This document shows, piece by piece, positions 6,573-7,999 of a DNA stretch of 7,999 nucleotides (position 1 is its first letter; each line of letters starts with the position of its first letter). This DNA comes from CAYSPU01 sp964432995. Its GTDB lineage: Bacteria; Verrucomicrobiota; Verrucomicrobiia; Limisphaerales; JAHDYP01. The notes beneath the pieces are model-generated. The model saw nothing but the letters and a program-made list of their open reading frames with translations, made no database searches and was not told the origin of the DNA. The position numbers were made by a program, and so were the translations under genes. Location of the stretch: assembly GCA_964432995.1 (NCBI GenBank), contig CAYSPU010000263.1, forward strand, positions 1-7,999, in the 5' to 3' direction.

Positions 6573-6854
6573 TCAATGGGAATGCACCCGGCAACCCAGG
6601 CCGTGATCGGGGCGCGCGTCCGGCACCGGATCGTACCCGGACCCGCCCCAGGGGTGGCACCGGCCAACGCGGCGCGCCGCCAGCCACAACCCGCGCAACA
6701 CACCGTGCCGCTTCAGGGCTCCGATCGCATACGCCGAACAACTCGGCGTGAACCGGCAGGCCGCGTGCGGCCCCAGCACCGCCATCTTCACGGGCGACAA
6801 AAATCGCCGATAGCCGCGCAGGACCAGCAGGATGACATCGCGAGCCGGATTCAT
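6573..6854 (-). CDS. yidD: Membrane protein insertion efficiency factor YidD
   Basis: YidD (93 residues) is a small membrane-associated protein that helps YidC-dependent insertion. The family core is complete: an amphipathic N-terminus with RGYRRFLSP (13-21), the cysteine motif CRFTPSCSAYAIGALKRHG (33-51), and RCHPWGGSGYDPVP (65-78). Cysteines 33, 39 and 66 are the usual conserved ones. About 15 residues beyond DPVP form a variable tail. Its ATG overlaps the rnpA stop as ATGA, which implies translational coupling, and yidC starts 9 bases after its stop. The order rnpA-yidD-yidC is the one found widely in bacteria. Confidence 0.96.
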   Translation of the reverse strand: MNPARDVILLVLRGYRRFLSPVKMAVLGPHAACRFTPSCSAYAIGALKRHGVLRGLWLAARRVGRCHPWGGSGYDPVPDARPDHGLGCRVHSH

Positions 6855-7246
6855 GAGACGCGCCGCGACGACGCCCGCTTCAACGCCGACAGAAAATCAC
6901 GTTCCACCTGGGGAAAGGACCGCGCGGCAATGGACGGACGGGCTACCAGCACCACGTCGATCGGTTCCGCCCAGTCGCCTTGGTGGCGCCGAAACGCTTC
7001 CCGCAGCAGCCGCCGGGCACGATTGCGCACCACGGCCGAACCCACCCCGCGTCCGGTCACCACCCCCACCCGCGACCGACCGCCCGCCAACGCCCGACGC
7101 ACGTTCACAATCACACACCCGCTCACCACCCGCTCCCCCTCCGCCCGCAACGCCAGAAAGTCCCGACGATGGCGCAGCCGCGCCGAGCGCGGCAGCCGCA
7201 GCCTGGGGGAAGGCGAAGGCATGAGAATGGGGACGGGCTCGGTCAT
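6851..7246 (-). CDS. rnpA: Ribonuclease P protein component
   Basis: RnpA is the basic protein subunit that binds the RNase P RNA and helps it cut 5' leaders from precursor tRNAs. The family pattern is clear: RLRLPRSARLRHRRDF near the N-terminus, a central beta region (VSGCVIVNV), and the RNR signature in GSAVVRNRARRLLREAF. From the chosen ATG at 7246 the protein has 131 residues. That start has a GGTGG motif 8 bases upstream. Alternatives are the ATG at 7222 (123 residues, closest to the usual family N-terminus, no ribosome-binding site seen) and a GTG at 7258 (135 residues); the true start is uncertain. It lies 37 bases downstream of rpmH and overlaps yidD by 4 bases. Confidence 0.93.
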   Translation of the reverse strand: MTEPVPILMPSPSPRLRLPRSARLRHRRDFLALRAEGERVVSGCVIVNVRRALAGGRSRVGVVTGRGVGSAVVRNRARRLLREAFRRHQGDWAEPIDVVLVARPSIAARSFPQVERDFLSALKRASSRRVS

Positions 7247-7283
7247 CGGCGGGGCCACCAGCCCGGTAGGGAACAGACGCCGG

Positions 7284-7421
7284 TCACACCTGCGTCAGGC
7301 GCTTCCGACCCACCCGACGGCGGTTGCTCAACACCTTGCGCCCGCCTTTCGTGGACTTGCGTTTCATGTAGCCAGACTGCCGCTTGCGGCGGATCTTCGA
7401 CGGTTGATAGGTCCGTTTCAT
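7284..7421 (-). CDS. rpmH: 50S ribosomal protein L34
   Basis: L34 is a small, very basic protein of the large ribosomal subunit. The 45-residue product opens MKRTYQPSKIRRKRQSGY and continues with the usual arginine/lysine-rich helix (STKGGRKVLSNRRRVGRKRL), essentially the complete family sequence and length. The ATG at 7421 is certain from homology; an AGGA motif lies 11 bases upstream. It is the first gene of the rpmH-rnpA-yidD-yidC-jag cluster and has a good promoter upstream. In many bacteria dnaA lies on its other side; here a non-coding stretch of at least 578 bases follows instead. Confidence 0.97.
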   Translation of the reverse strand: MKRTYQPSKIRRKRQSGYMKRKSTKGGRKVLSNRRRVGRKRLTQV

Positions 7422-7514
7422 GCCAGGTTCGTTCCTGCCGCTACGAACGCCACCGCAAGGCCAACACCTGACCATCAGGAGCTTCCTCCGCCGCGTCCGG
7501 CAACAGAGTGGGGC

Positions 7515-7542
7515 AGCTTATCAATGAACCCAGGGGTGTCAA
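7515..7542 (-). promoter_or_regulatory. Sigma-70-like promoter of the rpmH operon
   Basis: On the minus strand a perfect TTGACA -35 box (7537-7542) is followed after 16 bases by TAAGCT (7515-7520), which keeps the T, A and final T of TATAAT. Transcription would start near 7508, giving a leader of about 87 bases before rpmH. A strong promoter is expected for a ribosomal-protein operon, and no other candidate of this quality appears upstream. Confidence 0.6.
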
Positions 7543-7691
7543 GGTGCACGCAACAGCACGCGCCCGCCCCGGATCCTCGCGTAAGTGGCGCTGAGGCCTC
7601 GTCCGTCCCCGGTCAACGCACCGTCCACGCAGAACACCGCGGACGCATGATCCCACATTCCTCAGCTCCTCGCGGAGTCAGGGACGGCAAA

Positions 7692-7722
7692 CCACGGATG
7701 AACACCGATGAACACGGATCCG
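7692..7722. repeat. Three tandem copies of a 10-bp CACGGATGAA-type motif
   Basis: CACGGATGAA (7693-7702), CACCGATGAA (7703-7712) and CACGGATCCG (7713-7722) follow each other exactly. A related GGATGAACACC occurs at 7748-7758, and CATCCGTGG at 7788-7796 is the exact reverse complement of CCACGGATG at 7692-7700, so the unit may be bounded by inverted ends about 105 bases apart. I recall very similar GATGAACACGGATGAACACGGAT strings as dispersed intergenic repeats in Verrucomicrobiota and other phyla; this is memory and unsearched here. Confidence 0.55.
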
Positions 7723-7875
7723 GACCGGCCTTTCCGCTTCGCCCATGGGATGAACACCGGGCGCCCCAACCCCTTGGCATCCTTCTCCATCCGTGGCTGC
7801 ACTGCGGATCCTGGGACAATGGCGCCGACCGCGCGACTGCCCGCGGGGGAATCCAAACTTGGTTCTCAATTCCTG

Positions 7876-7905
7876 ACCCCGCAGCGCCCCCAGTGGCGCC
7901 GGGGT
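7876..7905 (+). terminator. Terminator-like hairpin in non-coding DNA
   Basis: ACCCC (7876-7880) pairs with GGGGT (7901-7905), and GCGCC (7884-7888) pairs with GGCGC (7895-7899), separated by a small internal loop (three bases against one) and closed by a 6-base loop. Two more Ts follow on the plus strand, a minimal tail. No plus-strand gene ends just upstream, so it may be part of the repeat-derived DNA rather than a working terminator. Confidence 0.3.
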
Positions 7906-7999
7906 TTGGGTCGTCTCCGGCCAAATCCGTGCCGGCACCCTGTGGCCTTGCCGCGAGCGGACTTCGAGAACGCGTGCTGGAGCCACAATGCTATGTTCA

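Larger units (their letters stand above)
7543..7999. other. Long non-coding stretch upstream of the rpmH operon
   Basis: I see no supportable gene in these 457 bases. Open frames on the minus strand (for example 7613-7924) have no family resemblance and run through repeat-like DNA. The stretch holds a 10-bp-period repeat (7692-7722), a related copy GGATGAACACC (7748-7758), an inverted copy CATCCGTGG (7788-7796) and a hairpin (7876-7905). No good match to the DnaA box TTATCCACA was seen. At the right edge an ATG at 7988 follows GGAG by 5 bases and might start a plus-strand gene, but only four codons are present. Confidence 0.5.

Noticed and set aside
7518..7526. TTATCAATG as a DnaA box
   Set aside because: It matches TTATCCACA at only six of nine positions and overlaps the rpmH -10 region; no other box is near.
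7613..7924. 103-codon minus-strand open frame in the right tail
   Set aside because: It runs through the 10-bp repeat and its inverted copy, has no family resemblance and no ribosome-binding site, and so looks like a chance frame in repeat DNA.
7988..7999. Possible start of a plus-strand gene, ATG at 7988 with GGAG 5 bases upstream
   Set aside because: Only four codons are inside the window, too few to support a gene.

Overview
This is a GC-rich bacterial chromosomal window, mostly conserved housekeeping genes. Several hints point to the Verrucomicrobiota: a PEP-CTERM sorting signal at the left edge, a YidC of 614 residues with a long periplasmic domain, a gene order of rpmH-rnpA-yidD-yidC-jag, and intergenic ACCACGGATGAACAC-type repeats. 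The phylum is an inference from these traits. No marker here proves it.

Layout. Bases 2-118 hold the last 38 codons of a plus-strand protein ending in a PEP-CTERM signal. Bases 119-312 are non-coding and rich in inverted repeats. Bases 313-2992 are a minus-strand operon, scpA-scpB-pheA. It pairs the two non-SMC subunits of the condensin-like SMC complex with the bifunctional chorismate mutase/prephenate dehydratase that commits chorismate to phenylalanine. scpB and pheA overlap by four bases (ATGA). A sigma-70-like promoter lies upstream of scpA. Bases 3146-4102 are a divergent plus-strand gene for a zinc-dependent histone-deacetylase-family amidohydrolase. It converges on jag, and the gap between them holds a 74-bp AT-rich element with perfect 12-bp inverted ends.

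Bases 4211-7421 are a second minus-strand operon, in transcription order rpmH (L34), rnpA (RNase P protein), yidD, yidC (membrane insertase) and jag/khpB (KH-R3H RNA-binding protein). Its genes are close together, and rnpA and yidD overlap by ATGA. A promoter with a perfect TTGACA -35 box lies about 95-120 bases upstream of rpmH. The cluster links ribosome and tRNA production to membrane-protein insertion.

Bases 7543-7999 carry no supportable gene. They hold a short 10-bp-period repeat, a matching inverted copy and one terminator-like hairpin.

I found no new multi-gene system, defence locus, CRISPR array, tRNA or rRNA. The observations most worth a follow-up are the 74-bp inverted-repeat element, the repeat-bearing tail of the window and the PEP-CTERM fragment.
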